This document shows positions 55,754-64,000 of a stretch of DNA of 64,000 bases, one piece after another. The position numbers and the translations under genes were made by a program. Source of the DNA: an uncultured Clostridia bacterium (GTDB taxonomy: Bacteria; Bacillota; Clostridia; UBA1381; UMGS1253); NCBI GenBank assembly GCA_934456295.1, contig CAKSHB010000004.1, forward strand, positions 1 through 64,000. Direction: 5' to 3'. The notes beneath the pieces are model-generated. The model saw nothing but the letters and a program-made list of their open reading frames with translations. It had not been told where the DNA came from and did not search any database. Position 1 is the stretch's first letter. Each line of letters starts with the position of its first letter.

Positions 55754-56426
55754 CGTAACCCCCTTTGACTTCATCTCGCACAAGCTGACCGTCCTCAATT
55801 GCGATAACGCGCTTCTGCATTGTATCAACTATATCTTTTGCATGAGTAGACATAACCACGGTTGTTCCGCGCATGTTTATGTCGCTCAAAAGCTTCACAA
55901 TTTCAACCGCAGTCTGCGGAGGAAGCGAAGCAGTCGGCTCATCTGCAAGCAGTATGGGCGGATTGTTTGCCAGCGCACGCGCAACGGCTACACGCTGAGC
56001 CTCACCGCGCGAAAGCTGTGTCGGAAAAAGACGCGCTTTATTCGACAGCCCGACCATGCTCAGAAGTGACGGAACCTGGCGGCGTATCTGGCGCCTTGTT
56101 GCGCCGACAACCTTCATCGCAAAGGCAATATTTTCATATACTGTTCTGTCATCAAGAAGGCGGAAATCCTGAAATACCACGCCGATTGAGCGCCGCAGAT
56201 ACGGGATATCCTTCTTCTTCAAATCCTCAACATGCACACCGTCGATAACGATTGAGCCGCTTGTCGGAAGCTCCTCATGCATCAAAAGACGGGTGAGAGT
56301 TGATTTTCCGGCGCCGCTCGGACCAACGACAAAAACAAAATCGCCTTTATTTATATGAAAGCTTACATTATCAAGCGCCACAGTGCCGTTTTCATATGTT
56401 TTTGTAACGTTTTCAAAAATAATCAT
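55734..56426 (-). CDS. ftsE: Cell-division ABC ATPase FtsE
   Basis: 230 aa. Walker A GPSGAGKSTLTRLL, signature LSRGEAQRVAVARAL, Walker B ILLADEPTA, and FMSTHAKDIVD-type H-loop. It energises FtsX to switch on peptidoglycan hydrolysis. The D-loop is odd: after D162-E163-P164-T165 the usual GNLDP reads ASLPP, so the conserved Asp is Pro169. All other ATPase motifs look intact. Confidence 0.93.
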   Translation of the reverse strand: MIIFENVTKTYENGTVALDNVSFHINKGDFVFVVGPSGAGKSTLTRLLMHEELPTSGSIVIDGVHVEDLKKKDIPYLRRSIGVVFQDFRLLDDRTVYENIAFAMKVVGATRRQIRRQVPSLLSMVGLSNKARLFPTQLSRGEAQRVAVARALANNPPILLADEPTASLPPQTAVEIVKLLSDINMRGTTVVMSTHAKDIVDTMQKRVIAIEDGQLVRDEVKGGYDDIEGE

Positions 56427-56486
56427 AATTATACTATCTCCAACTATACTATCTTAGGTGAAATATCCCATCTGTTAAACGGCAGC

Positions 56487-57572
56487 CTATATTTTCATGG
56501 GATTTGCAACAAGATACTGATTAACCATCATTGCAACTTTAAATACAACCGCGTCATCAAATTTGCGCAAATCAAGACCGATTGTTTTCAGAACCTTGTC
56601 CAAACGGTACACAAGCGTATTTCTGTGAATATAGAGCTTGCGTGCGGTTTCGCTGACATTAAGGTCGTTTTTGAAAAATTCATATATTGTGGTTATAATT
56701 TCATCGTCGAGAGAGTCGAGTCCCTTTTTGGTGAGAACCTCCTGCAAAAACAGCTGGCACAGGCGTGTGGGCAGATGATATATAAGTCTGCCTACGCCGA
56801 GACTCTTATAACTCAGTATATATTTGTCATTTTCAAATACCTTTCCGATTTCAAGTGCAACCTGTGCCTCTTTGTATGCACCGGCAAGCGTGTTAAGATT
56901 TTCCGAAGGTGTGCTTATGCCGACAAGCGCACTGAGCATTGCCTCGCTGTTGAGCGTGTCGATAATTGTCTGAGCAAGCTCCTCAAGCTCCGCCTCCGTT
57001 GTACTGTCATCAATTTCCTTTATAAGCACGATTGTACGGTCATCCATTGTAAACACGAAATCATGCTCATGCTCGGGAAACATTCCCAAAAATACATCGA
57101 GAGCGCCGATGTCGCCGTTCTGCACAACCTTTACAACTAAAGCTACACGCTTCTGCTCAAACTCCATATGCAGCTCATGTGCACGCTGGTGCAAATCGAG
57201 CGGAAGGGTGTTGTCGGAAATTATGTTTTTAACAAAAGTTGTTTTATCGTATTTGTCGTCATAAAACAGACGTATGTTGTTGAGCGATACGGCAAGCATC
57301 ATGCATGTTCTTCTCGACTCATCATCAATGCCGCGCACGTATACGATATATTCCGGCTTTCCCGTTTTGCTGATACCGCATATGCTGTAGCCGCGGCAGT
57401 TATGAATTTCGAGCGGCATCTGTGCCGTTGCAAGAAAATTCTCGGAATATTCCGTCATGTTCTCGGAGGCATTTGTAGCAAGCACGAAGCCCTCGTTATC
57501 CATTACCCCGACGGGCGACGTCAGAAATGCGTCCATCTGATTGATTACATTTTGAAAGGTCTTTTTCATCAT
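56487..57572 (-). CDS. CdaR/PucR-family transcriptional regulator
   Basis: 361 aa. An N-terminal sensor-like region (FLTSPVGVMDNEGFVLATNASENM), a central GGDEF-like fold of the CdaR type, and a C-terminal PucR helix-turn-helix (LNVSETARKLYIHRNTLVYRLDKVLKTIGLDL). Relatives respond to sugar diacids or purines. GGAGG precedes two adjacent ATGs. Its promoter lies at 57755-57783 with a pair of near-identical repeats upstream. It lies 60 bp before ftsE on the same strand, so read-through into the division genes is possible. Confidence 0.87.
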   Translation of the reverse strand: MMKKTFQNVINQMDAFLTSPVGVMDNEGFVLATNASENMTEYSENFLATAQMPLEIHNCRGYSICGISKTGKPEYIVYVRGIDDESRRTCMMLAVSLNNIRLFYDDKYDKTTFVKNIISDNTLPLDLHQRAHELHMEFEQKRVALVVKVVQNGDIGALDVFLGMFPEHEHDFVFTMDDRTIVLIKEIDDSTTEAELEELAQTIIDTLNSEAMLSALVGISTPSENLNTLAGAYKEAQVALEIGKVFENDKYILSYKSLGVGRLIYHLPTRLCQLFLQEVLTKKGLDSLDDEIITTIYEFFKNDLNVSETARKLYIHRNTLVYRLDKVLKTIGLDLRKFDDAVVFKVAMMVNQYLVANPMKI

Positions 57573-57754
57573 GTTTGTATCCTCCCCTTTTTTTGTTTGT
57601 ATTTTTATATAATTTGCTCATAGTACGGACATAGCTGTATATCCCCCATATGCCCCGTTATAAAGTGCGTTTCAAAACCGCTGTTACGGATTTTGCACAA
57701 AATGAAAACATATGTATATAGCGCCATTGTGCATTATTGGAACGCCATATATAT

Positions 57755-57783
57755 ATAATAATATTTTTTAAGTCATTTTGCAA
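57755..57783 (-). promoter_or_regulatory. Predicted promoter of the CdaR-type regulator
   Basis: Minus strand TTGCAA (57778-57783) and TATTAT (57755-57760), 17-bp spacer. Confidence 0.5.
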
Positions 57784-57825
57784 GAAAAACCGCAGGAAAA
57801 TTTGTGCAAGTTTTAGTATTTACAA

Positions 57826-57872
57826 AATATTCACAATATTTTTCCATTATATGTAATAATATTCAAAATATT
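57826..57872. promoter_or_regulatory. Paired near-palindromic repeats upstream of the CdaR-type gene
   Basis: AATATTCACAATATT (57826-57840) and AATATTCAAAATATT (57858-57872) are 32 bp apart, three helical turns, upstream of the promoter. They are candidate activator or autoregulator sites. Confidence 0.4.
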
Positions 57873-57898
57873 GGAATTTATTTATGCAAATCAGAGCC

Positions 57899-58801
57899 TT
57901 ATTTCGGATAAATGCAATGCGTATTGTAAAACTCCTTCGGCGTCATCATATACTTTGCCTTAAATAAATCATAAAAATGGGATATGTTCATAAAGCCGCA
58001 TTCGTAACATATATCGGTTACGGAAAGGTTGCTTGACAAAAGCAGATTTGCGGCATATGTTATGCGCAGGTCGTTTATGTATTCGGTCGGAGAAACACCG
58101 TAGTATTTTCTCATACAGCGTGTGGCGTGTTCATGGCTTTTTCCGGAAAGCTCATAGAATTTATCGATGCCGGAAATGAAATTTGCGGGCCGGCGCATTT
58201 TTTCGCAGCAGTTTTCCAGCCAGAACGGAATTTTTTCAGATGAAATCTGTGTTTCGCTGTATGGCGTAAAATCGGAAAAGTACTTTACAAAAATTTCAAG
58301 CAAAAGCTTCCTCATTTCCGTCCTGATTGTTTTTTTGTCGCTGAAATTTATAGTGTTAAGCTCTGACAGCTTTGAAAAAAGCTTGTTTTTGTCATTTGCC
58401 GACAGAGTGACGGTCGGCGGAAAAGGCGCGCTTAAAAGCTTTTCCGAGCAAAACCCCTCCGAGAGATAATCGAACAGAGCCATAAGTGTGTCACATGTAA
58501 ACGCAAGGTTTACAACTTCAAATTCCACACCGTCGCTCTCATATCCGTGGCAGTCAAAATCGCGCACAAAAACGAGGCTTCCCTCCGAAAGCCGCCGTGA
58601 TTTTCCGTTTGCGGTATGAATTAGGGTTCCTTTAAGTGTGAGAAAAATTTCAAAGTAGTCATGACAGTGCAGGACAAGGCGCTCGGTTTCGCTTTTTATG
58701 TATCGGTACAGACAGCCTGATTGGCTGTCAACATGATACTGTGCAAGAAGTTTTCTTATGCCGGCCGATTTTCCGGCGCCGGTTGAAATATATTCGTTCA
58801 A
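57899..58801 (-). CDS. AraC-family transcriptional regulator
   Basis: 300 aa from a TTG at 58801, five bases after GGGG. An N-terminal cupin-like sensor (HCHDYFEIFLTLKGTLIHTANGKSRRLSEGSLVFVRDFDCHGYE) and a C-terminal double helix-turn-helix (YGVSPTEYINDLRITYAANLLLSSNLSVTDICYECGFMNISHFYDLFKAKYMMTPKEF). It is divergent from the GH38 gene with overlapping promoter areas, so it probably activates that gene in response to a mannoside-derived sugar. Confidence 0.9.
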   Translation of the reverse strand: MNEYISTGAGKSAGIRKLLAQYHVDSQSGCLYRYIKSETERLVLHCHDYFEIFLTLKGTLIHTANGKSRRLSEGSLVFVRDFDCHGYESDGVEFEVVNLAFTCDTLMALFDYLSEGFCSEKLLSAPFPPTVTLSANDKNKLFSKLSELNTINFSDKKTIRTEMRKLLLEIFVKYFSDFTPYSETQISSEKIPFWLENCCEKMRRPANFISGIDKFYELSGKSHEHATRCMRKYYGVSPTEYINDLRITYAANLLLSSNLSVTDICYECGFMNISHFYDLFKAKYMMTPKEFYNTHCIYPK

Positions 58802-58881
58802 AAAATCCCCTTCTTTATAAAAAAACACTTTTTTTAAAAGGCAACATATATCCGATTTTAAAAATGCAGACTTATAATATC

Positions 58882-58942
58882 AAAATACCATAAAATTTTT
58901 ATCATGTCAAAGGTTGATTTGTAAAAAAAATATAGTAGAATA
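58882..58942. promoter_or_regulatory. Divergent promoters for the AraC regulator and the GH38 gene
   Basis: Leftward: TTGACA (58905-58910) and TATTTT (58882-58887), 17-bp spacer, minus strand. Rightward: TTGATT (58914-58919) and TAGAAT (58936-58941), 16-bp spacer. The -35 boxes are three bases apart, so one bound regulator could affect both. Confidence 0.5.
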
Positions 58943-58985
58943 AACATATGAGGTACAAAGAGTGAAAACATAAGGAGGAAGTTTG

Positions 58986-61900
58986 ATGAGTTTGGAAAAA
59001 GATTTTATACGCCAGAAAGTCAGAACAATGTGTGAAAAGCTTGACAGCATACGCTATACACACACAGAGCTGATTAAAGGCTGGGAGTATGCGCCGTGTG
59101 AATATAAAAAGGGCAAAATGCCCGAAAAGCCGGAGAAGCTTGAGGCGTTTGACAGCAGTATGCAGCTTGAGGGAAAGGACTGCCATTTTGTTTTCTATAA
59201 CAAAATAAAAACGCCCGCGCCTCAGGAGGGCAAAGAGCTGTTTTTGGAAGTGATAACGGGTAAAGAGGGCGACTGGGACGCATCAAATCCGCAGTGTATC
59301 GTATATCTGAACGGCGAAACGGCACAGGCGCTCGATGTAAACCATACAACGGTTAAGCTTGAGTTCGGAAAAGAGTATGATGTGTGCATATACTTTTATA
59401 TAGGCGCAAAAATAACAGATTATGTAAGCGCAAAAATGACAAATGTGAGCATGATACCGTCGTTTAAAATACTCGACACAAAAATCAATAAACTTTACTA
59501 CGACTTAAAAGCGCCGTATGATGCACTGTGCTGTATTGACGACAGCTCATATGACTATGTAAAGCTTGTAAAATGCCTTGATGAGGCAACAATGCTTCTG
59601 GATTTTCGCAGCATATACAGCGACGGCTTTTATAAAGGCATAGACGCCGCCGATGAATTTTTATCAAAGGAACTGTATCACGGAATATGCGGAAAATCCG
59701 AGGCGATTGTGTCCTGCGTGGGTCATACGCATATAGACGTTGCATGGCTGTGGCAGCTCAGGCAGACGGCAGAAAAAGCGCACCGCACATTCTCAACCGT
59801 GCTTGCACTTATGGAGCGTTATCCCGATTTTAAATTTATGTCGTCCCAGCCGCAGCTTTATAAATATGTAAAGATGTCGGACCCGAAGCTGTATGAAAGG
59901 ATAAAACAGCGTGTAAAAGAAGGACGCTGGGAGGTTGAGGGTGCAATGTGGCTTGAGGCGGACACAAATCTCAGCTCGGGCGAAAGCCTTGTGCGTCAGA
60001 TATTGTTCGGCAAACGCTTTATGAAAAATGAGTTCGGAGTTGAGAGCAAAATTTTGTGGCTGCCCGACGTATTCGGCTACAGCGCCGCCCTGCCTCAGAT
60101 ACTTAAAAAGAGCGGTGTTGATAAGTTCTTCACGGCAAAGCTCAGCTGGAACCAGGTAAACTCCATGCCGCATGATACCTTTATATGGGAGGGTATAGAC
60201 GGTACGGACGTTTTTGCAAACATAATAAACAGCTATGTAAACGAACTTACGCCGGAAAGAATTCATTCCATATGGAACGAATATAAGGATAAAAAGTACA
60301 CGAACAATATACTGCTCACATACGGATTTGGCGACGGCGGAGGCGGTCCGACGGACGTTATGTGTGAAAATTATGAGAGAACAAAGTACGGAATACCGGG
60401 ACTTCCGAAAACGGAGACAAGAAGCGGCGGCGAATTTTTTGATATGGTTGAAAAAGACTTTTTAAAAAATGCCGAAAAGCTGAAATCGGTTCCGAAATGG
60501 GTCGGAGAGCTGTATCTCGAAATGCACAGAGGAACATATACCTCAATTGCGAAGAATAAGCGCAATAACCGCAAAAGCGAGCTTTTGTACCAGAGTGTGG
60601 AAACGGCGGGCGTTATATGCAGCGCGCTGACAGGCTCAGAATATCCGCAGGACATAATAAACGAAAACTGGGAAACGATACTTTTAAACCAGTTCCATGA
60701 CATAATTCCCGGCTCATCAATATTTGAGGTATATGAGGACAGCGACAAACAGTATGCGCATGTTCTCGGCGAGGGCGAAAAGATATACACATCAAAAATC
60801 GATGAAATCGCAGATAACATCAGTACCGACGGCGGAATTTTTGTATATAATCCGAACAGCTTTCCGGTATCGGGCGCTGTGTTTGCCGAAGGCAAAAGTT
60901 TGTATGTATCGGATATACCGCCGCTTGGCTGGAGCGTTGTAAAAGACGGCGGCGCACATGGCAGCGTAAGGGCAGAGGGCAGAACGCTTGAAAATGAGCT
61001 GATAAGAGTTGAATTTGATGAAAACGGCGACATTGTATCGGTTTATGATAAAGAGGCGCAGCGTGAGGTTATAAAGCACGGAGAAAAGGCAAACAGGCTT
61101 GAGGCATATGAGGATTATCCGCATGTTTATGACGCATGGGAAATCAGCCCGTATTATAAGCAGAAGATGTGGCGCATAGATGATTTGCAGAGCATGGAAG
61201 CGTTTAATGAGGACTGCCGTGCCGGATTTAAAATCGTGCGCAATTACGGCAAGTCGCGCATAGAGCAGAAAATTGTGCTCGGCTGCAATTCCAAGAGAAT
61301 TGACTTTGAAAATGAGATTGACTGGCATGAGGACCATATACTCCTGAAGGCAGCGTTTCCGTTTGATGTGCGTTCGGATAAGGCAACATATGAGATACAG
61401 TTCGGACACATCGAAAGACCTACTCATGAGAACACATCGTGGGACGAGGCAAAATTTGAGGTGTGTGCGCATAAATGGGCAGACATTTCCGAATACGGCT
61501 ATGGAGTGAGCCTGCTTAATGACTGCAAATACGGCTATAATACGGAGGGCAGCACAATGAAGCTGTCATTGCTGAAATGTGCAACAAGACCAAATCCGCA
61601 TGCCGACCAGGGACATCACAACTTTGTATATTCGCTCTATCCGCATACGGGCGATTTCAGAGCGGCAAAAACCGTACAGGAAAGCTATAAGCTCAATAAG
61701 CCGCTTGTTGTAAAAAATGTATCATCATCAAAGGGCATACTGCCGGAAAGCTTCAGCCTTATAAAATGCAGCGCCGACAGCGTAATAATCGATACGGTGA
61801 AAAAAGCTGAGGACAGCGGCGATATTATCGTGAGAGCATATGAAGCATATAATTCCCACACGAAAGCGGTGTTTGAGTTCGGTGTGGACATAAAAGAGGC

Positions 61901-62012
61901 ATATTTGTGCGGTCTTATGGAAAATGAGCTTGAAAAGCTTGATGTAAACGGACGCAGCGTAAGCGTTGATATGAGCAACTTTGAGCTTGTGACGCTGAAA
62001 ATAAAGAGATAG
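58986..62012 (+). CDS. Alpha-mannosidase, glycoside hydrolase family 38
   Basis: 1008 aa from the ATG at 58986, seven bases after AGGAGG. It releases alpha-linked mannose from oligosaccharides; no signal peptide, so cytoplasmic. An N-terminal beta domain precedes the catalytic GH38 core: zinc-site GHTHIDVAWLWQLRQTAEKAHRTFST (about 246), nucleophile Asp in LWLPDVFGYSAALPQ (about 362) and HDIIPGSSIFEVYED (about 572), then the central helical and C-terminal beta domains. A dedicated AraC regulator is divergent. No transporter is adjacent, so oligomannoside uptake must be encoded elsewhere. Confidence 0.94.
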   Translation: MSLEKDFIRQKVRTMCEKLDSIRYTHTELIKGWEYAPCEYKKGKMPEKPEKLEAFDSSMQLEGKDCHFVFYNKIKTPAPQEGKELFLEVITGKEGDWDASNPQCIVYLNGETAQALDVNHTTVKLEFGKEYDVCIYFYIGAKITDYVSAKMTNVSMIPSFKILDTKINKLYYDLKAPYDALCCIDDSSYDYVKLVKCLDEATMLLDFRSIYSDGFYKGIDAADEFLSKELYHGICGKSEAIVSCVGHTHIDVAWLWQLRQTAEKAHRTFSTVLALMERYPDFKFMSSQPQLYKYVKMSDPKLYERIKQRVKEGRWEVEGAMWLEADTNLSSGESLVRQILFGKRFMKNEFGVESKILWLPDVFGYSAALPQILKKSGVDKFFTAKLSWNQVNSMPHDTFIWEGIDGTDVFANIINSYVNELTPERIHSIWNEYKDKKYTNNILLTYGFGDGGGGPTDVMCENYERTKYGIPGLPKTETRSGGEFFDMVEKDFLKNAEKLKSVPKWVGELYLEMHRGTYTSIAKNKRNNRKSELLYQSVETAGVICSALTGSEYPQDIINENWETILLNQFHDIIPGSSIFEVYEDSDKQYAHVLGEGEKIYTSKIDEIADNISTDGGIFVYNPNSFPVSGAVFAEGKSLYVSDIPPLGWSVVKDGGAHGSVRAEGRTLENELIRVEFDENGDIVSVYDKEAQREVIKHGEKANRLEAYEDYPHVYDAWEISPYYKQKMWRIDDLQSMEAFNEDCRAGFKIVRNYGKSRIEQKIVLGCNSKRIDFENEIDWHEDHILLKAAFPFDVRSDKATYEIQFGHIERPTHENTSWDEAKFEVCAHKWADISEYGYGVSLLNDCKYGYNTEGSTMKLSLLKCATRPNPHADQGHHNFVYSLYPHTGDFRAAKTVQESYKLNKPLVVKNVSSSKGILPESFSLIKCSADSVIIDTVKKAEDSGDIIVRAYEAYNSHTKAVFEFGVDIKEAYLCGLMENELEKLDVNGRSVSVDMSNFELVTLKIKR

Positions 62013-62024
62013 AAACGGTATAAC

Positions 62025-62054
62025 AAAAACGGCTTGGTTATTCAAGCCGTTTTT
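62025..62054 (+). terminator. Terminator after the GH38 gene
   Basis: AAAAACGGCTTG pairs with CAAGCCGTTTTT around a short loop, followed by more T. Confidence 0.8.
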
Positions 62055-62067
62055 TATACAATGAAAC

Positions 62068-62088
62068 ACCACCCGCTATGAGGGTGGT
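62068..62088 (-). terminator. Second hairpin, possible murC terminator
   Basis: ACCACCC (62068-62074) pairs with GGGTGGT (62082-62088). It lies just beyond the murC stop, but the T run on the minus strand is short (GTTTCATTG). Confidence 0.35.
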
Positions 62089-62119
62089 ATTTATGATTTT
62101 TTGTGATAAAACAATAATA

Positions 62120-63499
62120 TTAATTTTCAGCTATCGCCTCACCGATTTTATACACATTTCCGGCGCCCATTGTTATAACGGTGTCGCCGGGCATAAGCTC
62201 ATTTTTGAGCGTTTTTCCGATATCGTCAAAAGAGGATATATAGCGTGCGTTTTTGCCGCGCTTTTTAAGTCTGTCGGCAAGCTCGCTTGCATGTATCAGC
62301 CCCGTATCCTTTTCGCGTGCCGCATATATGTCCGTCACAATTATCTCGTCGGCATTGTCAAATGCCTTTTCAAATTCATCTATCAAAAGGCGCGTGCGTG
62401 TATAGGTGTGCGGCTGAAATACGACATACAGCTTATTTTCACACATTCTGCGCGCAGTTTTCAGCGTGCAGCATATCTCTGTCGGGTGGTGGGCATAATC
62501 GTCAATCACATATGCGCCGCCGCACATGCCTTTTTGCTCAAAGCGTCTGTGCACAAATCCGAACTCCATAAGCCCTGCCGCAACATCGCTTCCGCAAAGC
62601 CCGAGTGCATATCCTGCCGCAAAGCATGCGAGCGCATTGTAAACATTATGTTCGCCTGCCGCTCTGAGGGCAACATGTACGATTTCGCCGTCATATTCAA
62701 CATCAAATTCGCCGCAGCCGTTATTGTAGGTCAGATTTTCGGGGCAGAAAATGTTTTTGTCATCAAAGCCATATGTTATAACCTCCGCAGCGGCGTTTGA
62801 TACACATTCCATTGCGTTTTTATTGTCACCGCATACGACAACATATCCGTCCTCGGGCACAAGTGCGGCAAAATCCGCAAAAGCCTGTTTTATATGCTCA
62901 ATATCCCCAAAAAAGTCGAGATGGTCGGCATCAACATTTGTAATCACTGCAATTTTCGGGAAAAATTCGAGAAAAGAGCAATGATACTCACATGCCTCCG
63001 TTAAAAAGTATCCCGATTTTCCTATGCGCATGTTTCCGCCTATCGCGTCAAGCTCTCCGCCGAGCATGATTGTAGGGTCGCACTCGCATTTCAGAAGAAC
63101 ATGCGACATCATCGACGTTGTTGTGGTTTTGCCGTGGGTTCCGGCGATACATATGCCGCAGCCGTAGTCATGCATGAGCGCTCCGAGAAACGACGAGCGC
63201 TCCACACAGCGTATGCCGCTTTCCTGCGCGCCTGTAAGCTCGCCGTTCTGCGGATTTATGGCGGCTGTGTATACAACAAGGTCAGCGCCGCGCACATTTT
63301 CGGGCGCATGGGCAAAATACAGCTTTGCGCCGAGGTCTGCAAGCTTGCGCGTTATGTGCGACTCTTTTATGTCCGAGCCGCTGATGACATAACCGCGCGC
63401 GATACATATCTCAGCAAGCGCGCTCATGCTTATGCCGCCTATCCCGATAAAATGGATATGTGCGTTTTCTTTTATGTCAGACATACGAAAATTATTCAT
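62120..63499 (-). CDS. murC: UDP-N-acetylmuramate--L-alanine ligase
   Basis: 459 aa. It adds L-Ala to UDP-MurNAc, the first cytoplasmic step of the peptidoglycan stem peptide. Seen: IHFIGIGGISMSALAEI with the UDP-binding glycine loop, the P-loop AGTHGKTTTTSMMSHVL (about 118-125), NVDADHLDFFG, and VIDDYAHHPTEI. GGAGAG precedes the ATG. It stands apart from other mur genes, between the GH38 gene and a divergent spoVG-like gene. Confidence 0.96.
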   Translation of the reverse strand: MNNFRMSDIKENAHIHFIGIGGISMSALAEICIARGYVISGSDIKESHITRKLADLGAKLYFAHAPENVRGADLVVYTAAINPQNGELTGAQESGIRCVERSSFLGALMHDYGCGICIAGTHGKTTTTSMMSHVLLKCECDPTIMLGGELDAIGGNMRIGKSGYFLTEACEYHCSFLEFFPKIAVITNVDADHLDFFGDIEHIKQAFADFAALVPEDGYVVVCGDNKNAMECVSNAAAEVITYGFDDKNIFCPENLTYNNGCGEFDVEYDGEIVHVALRAAGEHNVYNALACFAAGYALGLCGSDVAAGLMEFGFVHRRFEQKGMCGGAYVIDDYAHHPTEICCTLKTARRMCENKLYVVFQPHTYTRTRLLIDEFEKAFDNADEIIVTDIYAAREKDTGLIHASELADRLKKRGKNARYISSFDDIGKTLKNELMPGDTVITMGAGNVYKIGEAIAEN

Positions 63500-63911
63500 T
63501 ATCTTCTCTCCCGAGTATATAATTTATGTATAAAACCATTATATACCAAAATGGAATAAAATAAAACGTTTTTTTTATAAAACGGGAGTTTTTTTAGTGT
63601 ATAAAAAATTACACAAGCAATTTTTTTGTCATGACTGTATAATATTTTTATAATCCGTCAAAAATATGTAAACAAGCATTATTGTCAAAGCGCTGTGTTA
63701 GCGAGGTGTTATATGTATAATATGCACAATAATTTGAAGATAAAGTATATTGCAAAACAAAAAATCAACAAAAAACATTATAAATCGCTTGACTTTTAAT
63801 GCTTTTTGTGAAAAAATAAGTCTATAAAAAGTTATTGTTTGGCTGTGTTATAAAAATTACCTTATAGTTGGCATAATGTAGTCACAGTAAAAGAAAGGTG
63901 GTGGGTATATC
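63500..63911. other. Gene-free interval between murC and the spoVG-like gene
   Basis: About 410 bp, AT-rich, no gene seen. Rightward promoter candidates are weak: TTGACT (63789-63794) with AAAAAT 17 bp on, and a TATAAT at 63716-63721 without a good -35. A sigma-H type AGGA...GAAT promoter, as known for Bacillus spoVG, was looked for and not found with confidence. Confidence 0.5.
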
Positions 63912-64000
63912 GTGGAAATTACAGATATCAGAGTGAGAAAGATTAATAATGAGGGGAAAATGAAGGCTGTTGTTTCGGTAACCTTTGATAATGCTATAGT
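63912..64000 (+). CDS. spoVG: SpoVG-family RNA/DNA-binding regulator, 5' part only
   Basis: The frame from the GTG at 63912 translates as (M)[29 protein letters not shown] and runs off the window; this matches the SpoVG N-terminus. SpoVG proteins are small regulators of sporulation, division and envelope genes that bind RNA or DNA. AAAGGTGG lies upstream at a suitable distance. Only about a third of the usual 85-100 residues is visible. Confidence 0.9.
   Translation, partial: MEITDIRVRKINNEGKMKAVVSVTFDNAI

Larger units (their letters stand above)
57573..57898. other. Gene-free interval upstream of the CdaR-type gene
   Basis: 326 bp, AT-rich, no ORF that looks real. It holds the CdaR-type promoter and the paired AATATTCA(A/C)AATATT repeats; nothing else was recognised. 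Confidence 0.6.

Noticed and set aside
60792..61472. 226-aa and other open frames opposite the GH38 gene
   Set aside because: They are shadows of a complete GH38 coding sequence with intact catalytic motifs.
62068..62088. ACCACCC...GGGTGGT hairpin considered as a T-box antiterminator remnant
   Set aside because: No T-box stem I or conserved GGGTGGNACCGCG element, and no aminoacyl or amino-acid gene follows.
1..64000. Search for CRISPR arrays, IS ends, integrase, tRNA or rRNA genes
   Set aside because: No regularly spaced repeats, transposase or integrase frames, or tRNA-like GGTTCGA cores were noticed in the intergenic regions.

Overview
The window reads as chromosomal DNA around the replication origin of a low-to-moderate GC, Gram-positive, spore-lineage bacterium of the Clostridia. 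This rests on the dnaA-dnaN-S4-recF-remB-gyrB block next to canonical DnaA boxes, parA-parB with two perfect parS sites, walR-walK, the start of a spoVG-like gene, a SleB-type cell-wall hydrolase, and SLH, copper-amine-oxidase-type stalk and GLUG domains. Closely packed genes, strong AGGAGG-type ribosome sites and frequent TTG/GTG starts fit this. I cannot name a genus. No tRNA, rRNA, CRISPR array, IS element, prophage or integrase was seen.

Layout. 0.1-8.7 kb: a leftward accessory cluster of TetR regulator, DUF308 membrane protein, MMPL/RND exporter and a giant membrane-anchored GLUG/coiled-coil protein, followed by a separately promoted SLH protein. This is the least conventional part of the window. 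8.9-14.3 kb: rsmA, a cysteine-rich protein, a PfkB kinase, glyA, a divergent RpiB-type isomerase and nth. 14.8-20.8 kb: a stalk-domain foldase, ung and the potABCD polyamine importer. 20.9-26.8 kb: a GT-C glycosyltransferase, then parS-parA-parB-DUF4446-unknown-serS. 26.9-31.2 kb: walR-walK with a translationally coupled TetR gene, and a SleB-type hydrolase. 31.4-40.5 kb: an MFS transporter, acn-icd, aspS plus a CE7 esterase, and a second MFS transporter. 40.7-44.7 kb: hisZ-hisG-hisA-hisIE and a lipoprotein. 44.7-51.8 kb: oriC and the dnaA-gyrB operon. 51.8-56.4 kb (leftward): ftsE-ftsX-M23 hydrolase-ctpA-GNAT. 56.5-64 kb: a CdaR-type regulator, an AraC regulator divergent from a GH38 alpha-mannosidase, murC, and the 5' end of a spoVG-like gene.

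How the genes fit together. Origin replication (dnaA, dnaN, recF, gyrB), origin segregation (parABS) and envelope control (walRK, the ftsEX-M23-ctpA module, murC, SleB) dominate. They are interleaved with amino-acid (his, glyA), TCA (acn, icd), translation (serS, aspS, rsmA) and polyamine genes. The main candidates for new biology are the TetR-controlled RND/GLUG/coiled-coil cluster with its own operator-like repeats, a DnaA protein whose domain IV signature has two altered DNA-contact residues although the boxes are canonical, an FtsE with a proline in place of the D-loop aspartate, and a predicted hairpin RNA beside oriC. Promoters, operators and terminators below were found by eye from motif matches and are predictions.
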